Shown: positions 22,309 to 33,306 of the stretch, one piece after another
Layout: each line of letters starts with the position of its first letter
Numbering within the stretch: the stretch's first letter is position 1
Source: Corynespora cassiicola
Lineage: Eukaryota; Ascomycota; Dothideomycetes; Pleosporales; Corynesporascaceae
Assembly: GCA_022059125.1 (NCBI GenBank)
Contig: JAEUWY010000008.1
Span: forward strand, 1,798,001 to 1,862,000
Length of the DNA: 64,000 nucleotides
Reading direction: 5' to 3'
Made by a program: the position numbers and the translations under genes
The notes under the pieces: generated by a model
What the model was told of the DNA's origin: nothing
What the model saw: only the letters and a program-made list of their open reading frames with translations
The model's database searches: none

Positions 22309-23608
22309 TGTGTGTGATTTGCCTTGCGCAATGCCGTGATTATGCTTGTAGGTACGTCGGGACGAGAGCACAAGATCCTGCCTCTACGAATGTACGGAGG
22401 GTTTTGGCATCCATTTTATATACGGCTGTGAAACGGGCCGGCCGATAAAGTAACTTCCGCCTTGGGCCGATGCCAGCTGATGAAGGACTATCCCAGTCGG
22501 GTAAAAACGTAAGGGGTTGAGCAGTCGTCGTCAACCAGATCCCCACCCGGTTGCCAGCGGGCTCTACCTTTTGGACCTAATGTCCGAATTTATGCGGTAA
22601 GCGACAAGCCCAGATGGCGCAAGACGCTGGGCAGGCACACGTTTGCAAGGCGCCGCTGCGCTGAACCCCGCGGCTTGGTACTTGGCTGCCCATGGGGACC
22701 CCGGTTGCACCACGTTCCTTAATTTGGCCAAGGTTACAAACAGGGCGCAGATCGTATTCAACAGTTGGTGTGCTGGATTGAATGGCTAGCGGTTGTGTTG
22801 AGGATACAGAACATGTTTGTTCTTGCGGAAAACTTGATCCAGATAGGAGCGTTGTTTCAGATAGGCCAGCTCATCTTATGTTGGAAGCCTAGCCTTTCCA
22901 GGCTGAATAGGGCTGGGCTAGTCCCAATGGGGGAGTTTCGGCCGCCGAGAGTGAATTAACGGATCTAATGGCTTTATGCGGCGCTGGCCTATGCTTACTA
23001 TAGCCAAAGGCATGGCTATAGAGAAACAATGTGTCGGATTCGACCTGTAAACTCTCTACCAAAACTAGTTGAGCTAACTTTCTGTGACCGAGAAGTTTTG
23101 AGCCTTGGCTGCCAGTTAAGCTTACCTTTACGCCTGTACGGCCAGTGTTTGCTTGGATACGAATTTGTAGCCATGTCAGCTATATTCTACAATGTTTTAG
23201 AGGCATTTCTACGTAATGCAATACTGCAGCGTCAACTAGGTTGGGAGAAGCACAAGCACTTCTCAGAGCGGCAGCTCACTTGCTATCAAAATAAAAGGAA
23301 AGCGATATGACTGTAGCATGCCATTCTGATCATTTAGCTGGCATAAAATAGGAATAAAAATTTACAGGCTTGACAGGCATTGTACCTAATTACAGACAAT
23401 CCTCTATTGCACTGCTTCTCAACCCTCAGCAGACACTGTAGACTTTGCCTTCTGCTAACACTTGCCTTCACTTAACTCAACAAACTCACAGCCTCCACAC
23501 GCCTTCCTCCATCAGACGCTGCAACAAACTCACACTAACCCGCCAACCCCCCACCATCTACCATCCACAATCCACCTGACCTTTACTCCAAAACCAAACC
23601 ACAAAGCA
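22309..23608. other. Intergenic, nothing recognised
   Basis: About 1.3 kb between the lipocalin-like gene and the next plus-strand frame. Short open frames occur but none has a recognisable protein signature. The right end (23.4-23.6 kb) is CA-rich and probably the leader of the next gene. Confidence 0.5.
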
Positions 23609-24175
23609 ATGCCACAACACCCACCGGACCGCGTCCCACCCACCACCCTCCAAAAGCTCTCGGAAAAAACAAAATCCTTCCTCACCCGCAATTTCACCAA
23701 ATCTTCCCTCTCAAAGCGCTTCTTGACGCGCACTTCTCAATCTCAACCTCAATCCCAACCCTCTCGGTGCCCCTCCCATACTAGGCCTACACTCGCCACC
23801 ACGCCAATCACACCCACCAGGTTGCCTGTAAACTGTACCACACCATCTGCATGCCATCGGCCCCACGCCATCAATCTCGGCCACGACGGCTGGGGCGCGC
23901 GCAACTGGCAGTCTCCACGCAGCTCGCGGTACGGGGGCAGCAAGTACGACGGTGAGGCAAACAGGGAGAGGGCGAGGGGTCTGGAGGAGGCAGCCGAGGC
24001 CGCGAGGATGGGGCGCAATGTCACATTTCTGAAGGAGTTTGCTGATGAGGGCGGGCATGCCAGACGGAGAGGCGAGAGTGCAGGTGTGGATGCGAAGGGG
24101 AGTCCGAGGGCGGGGCTCAGGGCGGAGCGGAGGTACGGGGACATGAAGGGGGAGGATGGAGATGGGAGAATCTAG
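23609..24175 (+). CDS. Hypothetical protein, 188 aa
   Basis: The open frame extends upstream only from a non-ATG codon; the first ATG is at 23609 (MPQHPPDRVPPTTLQKL). The protein is basic and of low complexity: a Ser/Thr/Pro/Gln-rich first half and an Arg/Glu/Gly-rich second half with NLGHDGWGARNW and an ERARGLEEAAEAARMGRN helix. No domain is recognised; the second half is predicted helical and could be a short coiled region. It converges with the Nudix gene, 114 bp away. A real but fast-evolving gene is plausible. Confidence 0.45.
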   Translation: MPQHPPDRVPPTTLQKLSEKTKSFLTRNFTKSSLSKRFLTRTSQSQPQSQPSRCPSHTRPTLATTPITPTRLPVNCTTPSACHRPHAINLGHDGWGARNWQSPRSSRYGGSKYDGEANRERARGLEEAAEAARMGRNVTFLKEFADEGGHARRRGESAGVDAKGSPRAGLRAERRYGDMKGEDGDGRI

Positions 24176-24289
24176 GGGAATCGGGCATAGGATACTGATG
24201 GTTGGAGAGAGCCTTGATGCACTTAAGCTGGGGTGAGTGGCATGGGGTCAATCGGGTACTCATTCTCATGCGCGACAATGCTGTGGATT

Positions 24290-25416
24290 TTATATCTTGC
24301 TTGCCTTTCTCATGATATCTTTGGTCAGCATTTCTCCTTTCTTGCGCTCTTCGCTCAAACGGCCCATTTGCAGCAGTCTTGCGATCATGTCCTCATCTCC
24401 GAAATGGCTATTGTGCTCGAAATCGGGCTCCTCACCATACGCCACTCTTGCCGCATCAACAAGTATCCTTGCCGTCATGCCAAATACCCTGAAGGTCGTC
24501 AGGTCATCCAAGGGATTTGGCTCGGGTCTAGGGTCGTCGCCTTGCGGGACTTGTTTCGACGCCGATGAAGATGCCAAAGACGTTGAGACGGACTTTTCGG
24601 GGTTACGCCGAAGCTTGGATGGCGAGCTTGGGGGCCGTGGCATGTAGAAGTTATGCATGCGCCATTTGCTTTCGTGCCAATCTGTCCAAGACCCGCGGTA
24701 CCATTTCTCGGGCCGTCCATTCTTTTGCACAGGCGGCTGTCCCCACTTCTCATCCCAGTCTTTACGCAGGAAGCTTCGGAACGGCGCGGTGAAGACTGCT
24801 GCCACTTCCTTGGGATCGAGGCGCGGAATCATTTTTTCTTCGACAGAAGCCAATTTGCTACCGTCTCTGCTCTCCCTACCTTCTCCGCTCGAAGCCGATG
24901 AGGTCGCATTGGTGTTGGAAGGGCAAAGGAAGGCCACGCAAGGCCGCACGCCGAGTTCCGTCTTCGCCAGATTCGCAGGAAGTTCGCATAGGTGCTCGAC
25001 CTTGAAGCCGGGAAGCTTCGCATCCGTGGTTGGCAGGCCGATTTCCTCGTATGCTTCTCTTCGCGCAACCTCGAAGGGAGTCTCTTGCAAGCTATCGGAT
25101 TTTCCTTTCACCACGTATCAGCTCCAAGGTCTTCCGTTGCGGCAGGAAGCTAAGCCTTACCTCCCGGCAAGGCCGCCTGGCCCGCATAGTTCCTCAGTGT
25201 CGCCGCACGCATCGTAAGAACGACTTTGAGGTTGCCATAGTTGTCCGGGAAGAGCAGTATGAGGACGGCAGCGCGTCGCGTAAGCGGACAGTTATACCAC
25301 TGGGTCGGCGGCGGGGTGTAATTGCGGAGGCGACTGAGAGCCTGCTAATCGGCCGTTAGCACGGATACAGACATGGGGATGGTCAGAGTTACAGCAGAAG
25401 CCTGGCTGAGCATCAT
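24290..25416 (-). CDS. Nudix hydrolase, CoA diphosphatase (Pcd1/NUDT7-type)
   Basis: Three exons, 25416-25393 (only 24 nt), 25341-25161 and 25104-24290; introns 51 and 56 nt; 339 aa. The segment LTMRAATLRNYAGQAALPGG fits the CoA-pyrophosphatase signature that precedes the Nudix box (LTxR-x4-R-x3-G-x3-x-PGG). The Nudix box itself follows directly (GGKSD...ETPFEVARREAYEEIGL) with the metal-binding REAYEE core. The first-intron junction falls within MMLSQASA/ALSRLRNYTPPP and the second splits the glycine codon at the start of the Nudix box. Predicted reaction: CoA or oxidised CoA to 3',5'-ADP and 4'-phosphopantetheine; yeast Pcd1 also acts on 8-oxo-dGTP. No clear peroxisomal SKL signal (C terminus KASKI). 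An Arg/Ser-rich linker (about 245-275) is fungal-specific. Confidence 0.88.
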
Positions 25417-26064
25417 GGCGAGACGAGTTTCGCAGTTCGCAAGCCATGTTGGCGCACGGTAGGGGAAGCCGACAGCGGCCGTGAGTCGGAGGCATTGATG
25501 TCATGGGCCTCGGCCCAAGCTCGTCAAATCAAAGAGGGGCCATTGGCACACGGACGCAGTGCACAAACGCGTGGGGTAGAAGGTTTTTGGAGTACTATCA
25601 TGCATTTGCGACCATCTCTATAGCTAACCAAGGAAATCATTATCGTCATCACCCATACTCGTAGCCACGGAAGGGAGGACCCATCGCATGAGCATGTCGT
25701 GACAACCATAACAAGGGAAACCCGCAGCAGATCTTCGAAATACAGGGTAGCCGATAAGAAGAAGGAAAGAGACAGTAGATTCAGGAAATAAAACCGGCAA
25801 GCTAGGCACCCGCCACAATTTTCTATCCGTCGCACTTTTGGGAAAGCCACTTTGCACATGAAAACGGACGAACGCCGAGATGCCACGAACTGTAACACAC
25901 CAAGTCCCGCCTCGACTCTGCTTTTGTGTACGGGAATCGATTGAGCCGCGCCTGACCGAGCAGGCGAACTCAGCATTAGGGGTATTACCAACTCTATACC
26001 AACGCTACCAACCTTTTAGTGCGTAGTGCAGAATTGGTGATGGAAGTGCAGGAAGTGGACGCTT
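25417..26064. other. Intergenic
   Basis: About 650 bp between the start of the Nudix gene and the stop of eIF4A, both on the minus strand. It must hold the eIF4A 3' UTR and the Nudix promoter. No other gene seen. Confidence 0.5.
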
Positions 26065-27519
26065 TTAGATGAGGTCTGCAGGACATGTCAGTGGGCGCGC
26101 TTGGAAACATGCGGGGGAGATACATACCAGCAACGTTCATGGGCATCTCCTCAATCTGGGTGCTGTAGAACTGCTCGATCTCACGCATCATGCGGACGTC
26201 GTCGGCGGTAACAAAGTTGATGGCAACACCCTTACGTCCGAAACGTCCACCACGACCGATGCGGTGAATGTAGTTCTCACGGTTGGCGGGGAGGTCGTAG
26301 TTGATGACCAGGGAGACCTGCTGGACATCGATACCACGGGCGAGAAGGTCGGTGGCGATCAGGACACGGGAGGAGCCGGAACGGAACTCCTTCATGATGA
26401 TATCACGCTGGGCCTGGTCCATGTCACCGTGCATGGCGGAGACGGTGAAGTCACGGGCGGTGAGCTTGTCGGTGAGCCAGTCGACCTTCCTGCGGGTGTT
26501 GCAGAAGATGACGGCCTGGGTGATGGTGACAGTCTCGTACAAGTCGGAGAGGGTGTCGAGCTTCCAGTCCTCCTTCTCAACGGCAATGTAGAACTGCTTG
26601 ATACCTTCGAGGGTAAGCTCGTCCTTCTTGACGAGGATACGGACGGGGTCACGCATGAACTTGGTGGTGACCTCGAGCACATCCTGGGGCATGGTGGCGG
26701 ACAGGAGGACGACCTGGGTGGACTGGGGGAGAAGCTGGAAGATGTCGTAGATCTGCTCCGTGAAACCACGGGACAGCATCTCGTCGGCCTCGTCAAGGAC
26801 GAACATCTTCATGTGGTCCGTTCGGAGGACACGACGCTGGATCATGTCGTGGACACGGCCGGGGGTGCCGACGACGACCTGGGGACCGTCCTGGAGAGCC
26901 TTCATGTCATCACGGACGCTGGTGCCGCCAATGCAGGCGTGGCACTCGACGTTCATGAAGTCACCGATGGCGACAACGACCTTCTGGATCTGCTGGGCAA
27001 GCTCACGGGTGGGAGCGAGGATGAGCGCCTGGCAGGCCTTGACGTTGGGGTCAAGCTTCTGGAGGACGGAGATGGAGAAGGTAGCCGTTTTACCGGTACC
27101 GGACTGGGCCTGCGCGATCACATCGTGGCCTGTGATGGTGGTGTGTTAGCGGACATGCGACTAGGCGGTGCGGGTATGTGGGGGTGGCAGGGCGGGGGCC
27201 CCGGTGCAAAACTTACCCTTGATGACGGGCATGATGGCGCGCTGCTGGATGGCGGAGGGACGCTCGAAACCGTAGGCGTAGACACCGCGGAGGAGCTCAG
27301 CCTTGAGGTTCATGGAATCGAAGGAGTCGGTGGTCTCATCGTAGTTGGACTCGATCTGGCCTGCAGAGGGGCAGGTTAGCACTGGCGCGCGGGACGGCGA
27401 AGATTTCTCAGGCGACGGGCAGCGGCGAGCATGGCAGCACAGGCGCACTGCAGGGCGCTGCACATGCAAGAGGAGAGGCACTCACCCTCGGGCACATCCT
27501 CAAGACCTTTGTCAGCCAT
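26065..27519 (-). CDS. TIF1: Translation initiation factor eIF4A (DEAD-box RNA helicase)
   Basis: ATP-dependent RNA helicase of the eIF4F complex that unwinds mRNA 5' leaders. Four exons: 27519-27486, 27360-27217, 27129-26128 and a last exon of only 11 nt (26075-26065) that codes for the end of the conserved NVADLI terminus. Introns are 125, 87 and 52 nt. The product is 396 aa, matching the family. All helicase motifs are visible: Q motif [51 protein letters not shown] and [13 protein letters not shown]. Strong codon bias (C-ending codons) indicates very high expression; this bias also opens a long antisense frame that is not a gene. The longer first intron is typical for highly expressed fungal genes. 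Confidence 0.97.
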
Positions 27520-28020
27520 GATTGCGCTGGTGGAAGCGGGGACTACAGGCGCTGCACTGTAGTCGGGTGGAAGGTTGGCGGGGCTGTAGATAGCGGTGGT
27601 GATCCTCTGGATACCGCCGCTGGAGTCGCTGGAAAGTTGTGGGAAAAAAGCTAGATACCAGATCCTCTGTGCGAGAATCGAAGGGGTATCTAGTGGTGGG
27701 TATGTGCAGTGGTTGTTCTGGTGTGGGTGAGTTGGGGTGACGGAGAAAAGAGGTGGGAGCGTCGACGTCCTTAAGAGCAAAAATTCTTAGCGAGGATTCG
27801 GCGCTAGCGCGGCGACCCAGAAAATTCACGAACAGAGGCAAACCTTAGTTTTCCTGCTGTTTCGCCTTCACTTGCTGTTACCGGGGGGCCCTCTAGTCGA
27901 CCGCAACCCGCGGATGGTCGTTTCTGCCTAGCGCTGGCCGTGCTATTCTAGAGGGAAAAGTCTGCCCACGCCCGCTCTCTCTCCCTGCCCTGAGCCCGAG
28001 CTGCGCCGCAAGTCTTGAGA
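27520..28020. promoter_or_regulatory. Divergent promoter region, eIF4A / F-box-JmjC gene
   Basis: The 501-bp space between two divergent start codons. The left two-thirds serves as the eIF4A promoter and leader and has pyrimidine tracts on the minus strand. No individual site is claimed. Confidence 0.45.
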
Positions 28021-29899
28021 ATGGCGCCCGGCATCCTGGAATCATATGCCGGACCACACCCCCCCAAGAAGATCAAGCTGGCTGCGGGCGTCGATGCAGA
28101 CGACGACGCCGACGCCGACGCCGTGGCGACGGCAGTGCCCTCGCACCCGCTGCACGTCAAGCCTGCGGGCAACGCCTACACGGCCTCGGAGAACATCAAG
28201 GCGCGATGCGGCTCCTTCGCCGGCCTGCCCGACGAACTGCTGAGCCATATGCTTGAGTCATTCGACGCTGACGTCCTCGTCCGCCTGGGGAGCACTTGCA
28301 GAGCACTGTACGCCTTCACGCGCCTCGACGAGCTCTGGCGGTCCCTGTTTGTGGGGTAGGTTTTACATGTGTTTCCCTTGCATAGCCCGATCCCCATGTC
28401 CACTTCGTCTTCCTTCTTGAGTCACTCTCTCGCCCGGCGCCACATCAACCTGCACCCTCCATGTACCCGGCGTGTTTGCGTGACTGGAGCCGTGCAAGCG
28501 GAGCATCCGAACTACAACGAGCCGCTGTCTCCATGTGTTGGTTGCCCTGGCTGGCGCCTTCCACCTCTGGTTCGTTGCCCGCACGACTCCAGGGCTCCTT
28601 CCATTCCCGCAAGCCAGTCGGGCAACCACGCGTCTTGTGACTCACAGTCGACTCGTCGCCGCCTGGATGGATTCCACCGCCGTCTCACCCGCCTGTCATT
28701 CACCAAAATCCAGCTGACGAGCGAGCAGTTCACCGCCCAACGACTTTGAGTGGCGCGGCACCTGGAGGGCGACATATCTGGGAATCCCCCAGGAGAAGAC
28801 AACGGCGATATTGTGCAAGAACCTCTTTTCAGACGTCTTATACCGGCCCTTCCAGTGTGCACACACGCCGCTGGAGCCCTTCACTTCCAACATCCCCCGG
28901 CAGAATGCCATTGCCCGACTCCCTGATCTGACCTACGAAGAGTATGCAGAGCAGTGGACGGACAGGCCCTTCATCCTCACCTCCCCGGTGAAGGAGTGGC
29001 CCATCTACGCCAAGTGGACGCCTGAGTACCTCCTCGAGCACTACCCCGAGGTCAAGTTCCGCGCTGAGGCCGTCGACTGGCCGACGACCAAGTACATGTC
29101 GTACCTGCGTAACAGCAGCGACGAATCGCCCTTGTACCTTTTTGACCGCGCCTTTGCCCAAAAGACCAACATTAGCTACTCGCGAGACGATCCCAACGCT
29201 GCGTACTGGCCCCCAGACTGCTTTGGCGAAGACCTCTTTGCTGTGTTGGGCGACCACCGTCCAGACTGCCGCTGGATGATTATGGGCCCTAAGCGCAGCG
29301 GCTCGACCTTCCACAAGGACCCCAACGCGACGTCCGCTTGGAATGCCGTCCTTACGGGCTCAAAGTACTGGCTCATGTTCCCCTCGTCGGCCAACCTCCC
29401 ACCGCCCCCTGGCGTCATCCTCAGCGACGACCAGAGTGAAATCACCTCTCCCCTTTCCATCGCCGAGTACCTCCTAACCTTCCACGAGCTGGCTCGCGAG
29501 ACCCCCGGTTGTAGAGAGGGCATCTGCTATGCTGGCGAGGTTCTGCACGTTCCTTCCGGATGGTTCCATCTCGTGCTCAACCTCGAGGACAGCCTTGCTC
29601 TTACGCAGAATTTCGTTCCAAAACGTAAACTGGCAGACGTGCTAGGCTTCTTGAGGGACCAGCGGGATCAGGTCAGTGGGTTCAAGGAAGATGTGTGTGA
29701 CCACGCATTTGAGCTATTTGTAGAGAAGCTGCGCGAATCGCACCCTGAGATCTTGGAGCAGGGGCTGGCGGAGCTAGAGAGAAGGAGCAAGAAGGGGCGC
29801 GGTCGGTGGGAAGAACTCACCAAGGGCGATGAGGAGGTGGAGAGTGGCGGATTCAGCTTTGGATTTGGAGGCGATGACGACGATGCGGATGTCCCTTGA
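28021..29899 (+). CDS. F-box plus JmjC (JMJD6-like cupin) protein
   Basis: Two exons, 28021-28355 and 28729-29899; the 373-nt intron is by far the longest in this window. The product is 501 aa. The upstream frame is open from a TTG, but ATG at 28021 is the start. An F-box lies at about 67-111 (GLPDELLSHMLESF...RLGSTCRALYAF). The JmjC domain has the Fe(II) ligands His307 and Asp309 in STFHKDPNATSAWN and His392 in VPSGWFHLVLN, plus GSKYWLMFP and LALTQNF. This matches the JMJD6-like 2-oxoglutarate oxygenases (protein lysyl hydroxylase or demethylase candidates). The C-terminal end is acidic and glycine-rich. Joining an F-box to the oxygenase suggests SCF association, which is inference. The splice junction (FVG/SPPNDFEWRG) restores a smooth family-like sequence. 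Confidence 0.9.
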
Positions 29900-30529
29900 G
29901 CGAGAGGCGGAAGTGCAGGATTTGGCCTAAGATTTGGCGTAGCGCGTAGCTAGTCAGTTTAGGGAAAAGAAAAATAATAATAGAAAATGTATCCGCCCCA
30001 TCATGGTTCCGATTGCATCAAGAGGGATTGCTCAGCTATGGCTGGTGGTGGGCGTGCACCTTGATGTTCCGGACTCCAAGGGGCAAAAACTGCGTGGCGA
30101 TTGTCCCAAGTCCGGAGGCTCTAGGGCTCGCATTGAGAACAGCCCGTGTTTTCCTAGGACGACCGAAGCGGCGTGGCTCCCCGGTATACCGGACAGGAGG
30201 AGCTTGCCACTAGCATGGCTACCTGGTAGGGCGAGCTCGGATTTTGGGACCATCTGACCTCCGAAGCCAGAGTACACAGCAACAAGCAAGCCACAGTACA
30301 GTAGGGAGGAACCCACAAGTGGCACGAATATTTCAACGCTTGATTCAGATATCATAGAGGTATTAGCAGCAGCCTAATTCCGCACGCCGACCCCGCAAAG
30401 CAACGCCACCACACGCAACCGCCCATTCCATCAATACCCTGCTGAAGCCATGTCGCAATTACGATGGCGGTTTTATTTCATCCCTCTCACCCAGTCCTAG
30501 GCCTAAGGAACGCAACCCCAGATTATGCA
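29900..30529. other. Convergent 3' intergenic region
   Basis: About 630 bp between convergent genes. Contains an A-rich polyadenylation-like tract near 29960-29990. No gene seen. Confidence 0.5.
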
Positions 30530-32217
30530 CTAAGAGGCCGCAACAGCAGCCTTGCGTTCCTCGTCCTCCTTGCGCATGTCCTCCAAGAACTTCTCCCATG
30601 TGTCAATGGTGCCCTGGAAGAAGTCGATGTGGGCGTCTGCAAGATCCCCAAGCGTGTCCTTGAACTCAACGGCCTTGATGCGCTCAAAGTCTGCGACCTC
30701 CTTGACTGTGTGCTCGTCAAAGGCCTCGGTAGCCTTCTTTGCGCTCTCGACCTCGCCCGTCAGACGCTCGATTTCGACCTCTAGCTTGCGGACCCGCTGG
30801 CGACGTGCCTGCTCGTGATCAATGCCACGGAAGTCCTCGACTTTTGAGCGCAGGAAGCCCGAGGCGCCCATGCCGGAGCCGTGCTGGCTGGCGAGCTGGT
30901 CGCGGTCGGCGGCGGACTTGGCGAGGTAGTCGGTCAGGGCCTCGAAGTCGAGCTGCTTGTTCTCGCGCGTGCGGAGCAGCGTCTTGAGGGCGAGAATGTA
31001 GGCGTCCATGTCCCGCAGGCTGGTCAGGTAGTTCTGATCGGTATGTTCCTTGATTGACTTGAAGCCCTGCGATGTCGTCGCCACGGATGCGGCAAAGGAG
31101 GTCAGCGGACCCTCGACGCCAGGCTCCAGCGTTATCAGCTTCTGGCATTGCGTCGCCAGGTCCGAGTAGTCTTGTTCCAGGTCGGCCTGGCGTCTCGCGA
31201 CTCGTACCGTGACTTTCTCGACGTTGGACAGGTCCTCGGTGAGCTTGCCGGCGCGCTCGTTGACTTCGATGAAGCGTTTGTCCGGCTTGTGGACTTTTGT
31301 GAAGGTGTTCACGAAGCTCTCTGCGATCGCATCAACAATGCCGCCCCCGCCCTGTTCTGACGTACTCGTCGCCCTCGATGACCTCCCCTTCATATGCTGG
31401 TTCCAATCAGGACTCTCCAAAAAGGTAATCAACAGCATTGCACGGCGCAGGACCGGGTGCAAGGTTATGCGCTTCAGGAAACGATGCAGCGAGTGGGCGC
31501 GTCGGTGGGTGAAGTCCGGGCCAAAGCGGTCGCCGCGCACATACTCCATCTTGTGCTTGTCCGGGAGAGGAGGCACGGCGCATTGCGGATACTCCTTGGA
31601 GAGCTGTTTCCACAGGAAGACAAAGTCTGTGAAGCGGCGGCGGACCGAGAAGTCTGATTTCTGGAAGGACTGGAAGTCGGACTGGACGTTGAACGTGAGC
31701 CTGAGCGCGCCTACAATGCATTGGGACGCAGGCGACAGATACCAACCTTGGTGGTGACCAGATACGATACGTATGCGTCCTTGGTTCCAGGCAGCTCCTT
31801 CTGCGGCTTGCCGACAAACGTCTCCAAGCGGCCCTCGCTGAAGTCTTCGGCCATGCTGGGTGGGTGGGGTATCGCAGCTGGGTGCCTGGCTCCGTTCTGG
31901 TGGGCTTCTGCAGCGGGCGGGATGTCGGCAAGATCGTCTTCGAGGGTATCGTAGTCAATGATGAGGGGTTCGAGGCGGCTGGATTCGTCTGTATCGTCGG
32001 CGTCGTCTTGGACGTCGTCGTCGGCGTCGCTGAAGTCGAGGCTGTCCAAGGTCGGGGTTGAGGCTGGAGACTGGGGGGCGGAGGTGACGTCTGATGGTGA
32101 GCTGCGCTCGGATTCGTCGGCGGCGGGGCGCTCGGCGCAAGGAGCTTGGACGCGCACCGCCTCATACATGCTGGCAAAATCGTCCACGCTACGCGTGCGC
32201 TGGTAACAATGGGACAT
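30530..32217 (-). CDS. SNX4: Sorting nexin Snx4/Atg24 (PX-BAR)
   Basis: Endosomal sorting nexin needed for recycling from endosomes and for selective autophagy. Two exons, 32217-31747 and 31681-30530, with a 65-nt intron; 540 aa. The N-terminal 120 residues are acidic and Ser/Pro-rich. The PX domain includes GTKDAYVSYLVTTK, SDFSVRRRFTDFVFLWKQL, PPLPDKHKMEY and RRAHSLHRFLKRI. A long helical BAR region follows (about 290-540) with FVNTFTKVHKPDKRFIEV and extensive heptad-like helices. I chose the acceptor that joins VTTK directly to SDFQSFQ because that agrees with the family; another acceptor would insert 13 residues. A downstream ATG before EDFSEGRLETFV is a possible shorter start. Confidence 0.9.
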
Positions 32218-32453
32218 TTTGGGCTCAGGAGGGGGGAAGACGAGAGGCTAGACATTTGCTTTGTTGAAAAGTGCGGTTGGTATTATAAAATTGCTACGGG
32301 GGGAGAAGGGGAATCGCCGGTAGCTATGTACCAAATGCTAGCCTATACACGCAGTGAATGAAGGGGAAAGAGCCGCCAACCAAACATGCACAAAACCACC
32401 CAGTCGGATAACACATTGCATAATACACGCAAACGAAGCGGCGACGTGGCGGC

Positions 32454-33306
32454 TCAGTGGGCCACTTCTCCGAACCGCTTTGAAAACTCGTCCATGATCT
32501 TGGGCGTAATCTCATTACTGCTGTTGCCCGTGACTGTCCACAGGACCCCCAGCTTGTCATAGTGCTCCAGCAACGACTGACTGGTCTCCTTGAATTGCCT
32601 GAGCCTGGCCTGCCACACTTCCGGGTCATCGTCCTCGCGGCGTGTCAGGGCCTCGCCCGTGACGTCGTCCTTGCCCGACACCTTTGGGGCATTGAATGTG
32701 GTGTTGTAGACGCGCCCCGACGGCGCGTGCACCCAGCGATTGCAGATGCGGTCAATGATGATGTCGCTCGGAGTGTCGATGTTGATGACCATGTTGATGG
32801 GCAGGATGCCGTCGAGCTGCGACGCCTGTGCCGCGGTCCGCGGGAAGCCGTCCAGTATGAAGGACGCAGAGGGGTGGTCCGAGTAGTCGTAGGGAGAGGT
32901 CCGCAACGACGAAGGAATGAAGACGGAGTCGACCGTGTCATCCACATTCATATCCATTGAGCTCGAGTAGACGTTGTAGGGGCGAACGGTGCTGTCTGTG
33001 ATCCAGCCGCGCGTGGTGAGCTCGTTGGTGATTAGGCGCAGAATCATGGTGTCGGGGACGAGGGCACCCGCCTTCATCTTGGACTCGGCCTGGATCCCTG
33101 GGCCCTGTTAGAAACAGACGGGTTGTGGGCGAGGCAAAGGTGTGCGCACCGAGCGGAGTCCTGTCACGGACATTTTTTCGGAGCAAATCGCCAGAACTGA
33201 TGGAAGAAAGCTGGGGAAAGCGCTTCATCAAGCGCTCCGTCTGGGTGCCTTTGCCCACGCCAGGAGCGCCAACCAGTATGAGCCTTGCGGCTCGAGCGAG
33301 AGTCAT
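32454..33306 (-). CDS. ADK2: Mitochondrial GTP:AMP phosphotransferase (adenylate kinase 3 type)
   Basis: Two exons, 33306-33150 and 33097-32454, with a 52-nt intron; 266 aa. The P-loop GAPGVGKGTQTERL follows a short basic N terminus consistent with an uncleaved mitochondrial signal. SSGDLLRKNVRDRTPLG/IQAESKMKAGALVPD is the AMP-binding region, and the splice junction falls inside it. FILDGFPRT, DRICNRWVHAPSGRVYN and RREDD (LID/core) are family hallmarks; the short LID without zinc cysteines fits the GTP:AMP enzyme. Between RGWITD and FILDGFPRT there is an insertion of about 35 residues (about residues 83-120), also seen in some fungal Adk2 proteins. Divergent from the LETM1-family gene, another mitochondrial protein. 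Confidence 0.93.

Noticed and set aside
26069..27379. 436-codon open frame on the plus strand, fully antisense to eIF4A
   Set aside because: The sense strand has an unmistakable eIF4A gene with extreme codon bias. The antisense frame is Val/Gly/Asp-rich low-complexity sequence, the expected by-product of C-ending codons, and it runs through the eIF4A introns.
31682..31746. Alternative acceptor in SNX4 that would add GALRLTFNVQ-type residues to the PX domain
   Set aside because: It also keeps the frame, but the chosen acceptor joins VTTK to SDFQSFQ exactly as in other Snx4 proteins, so the longer version is less likely.
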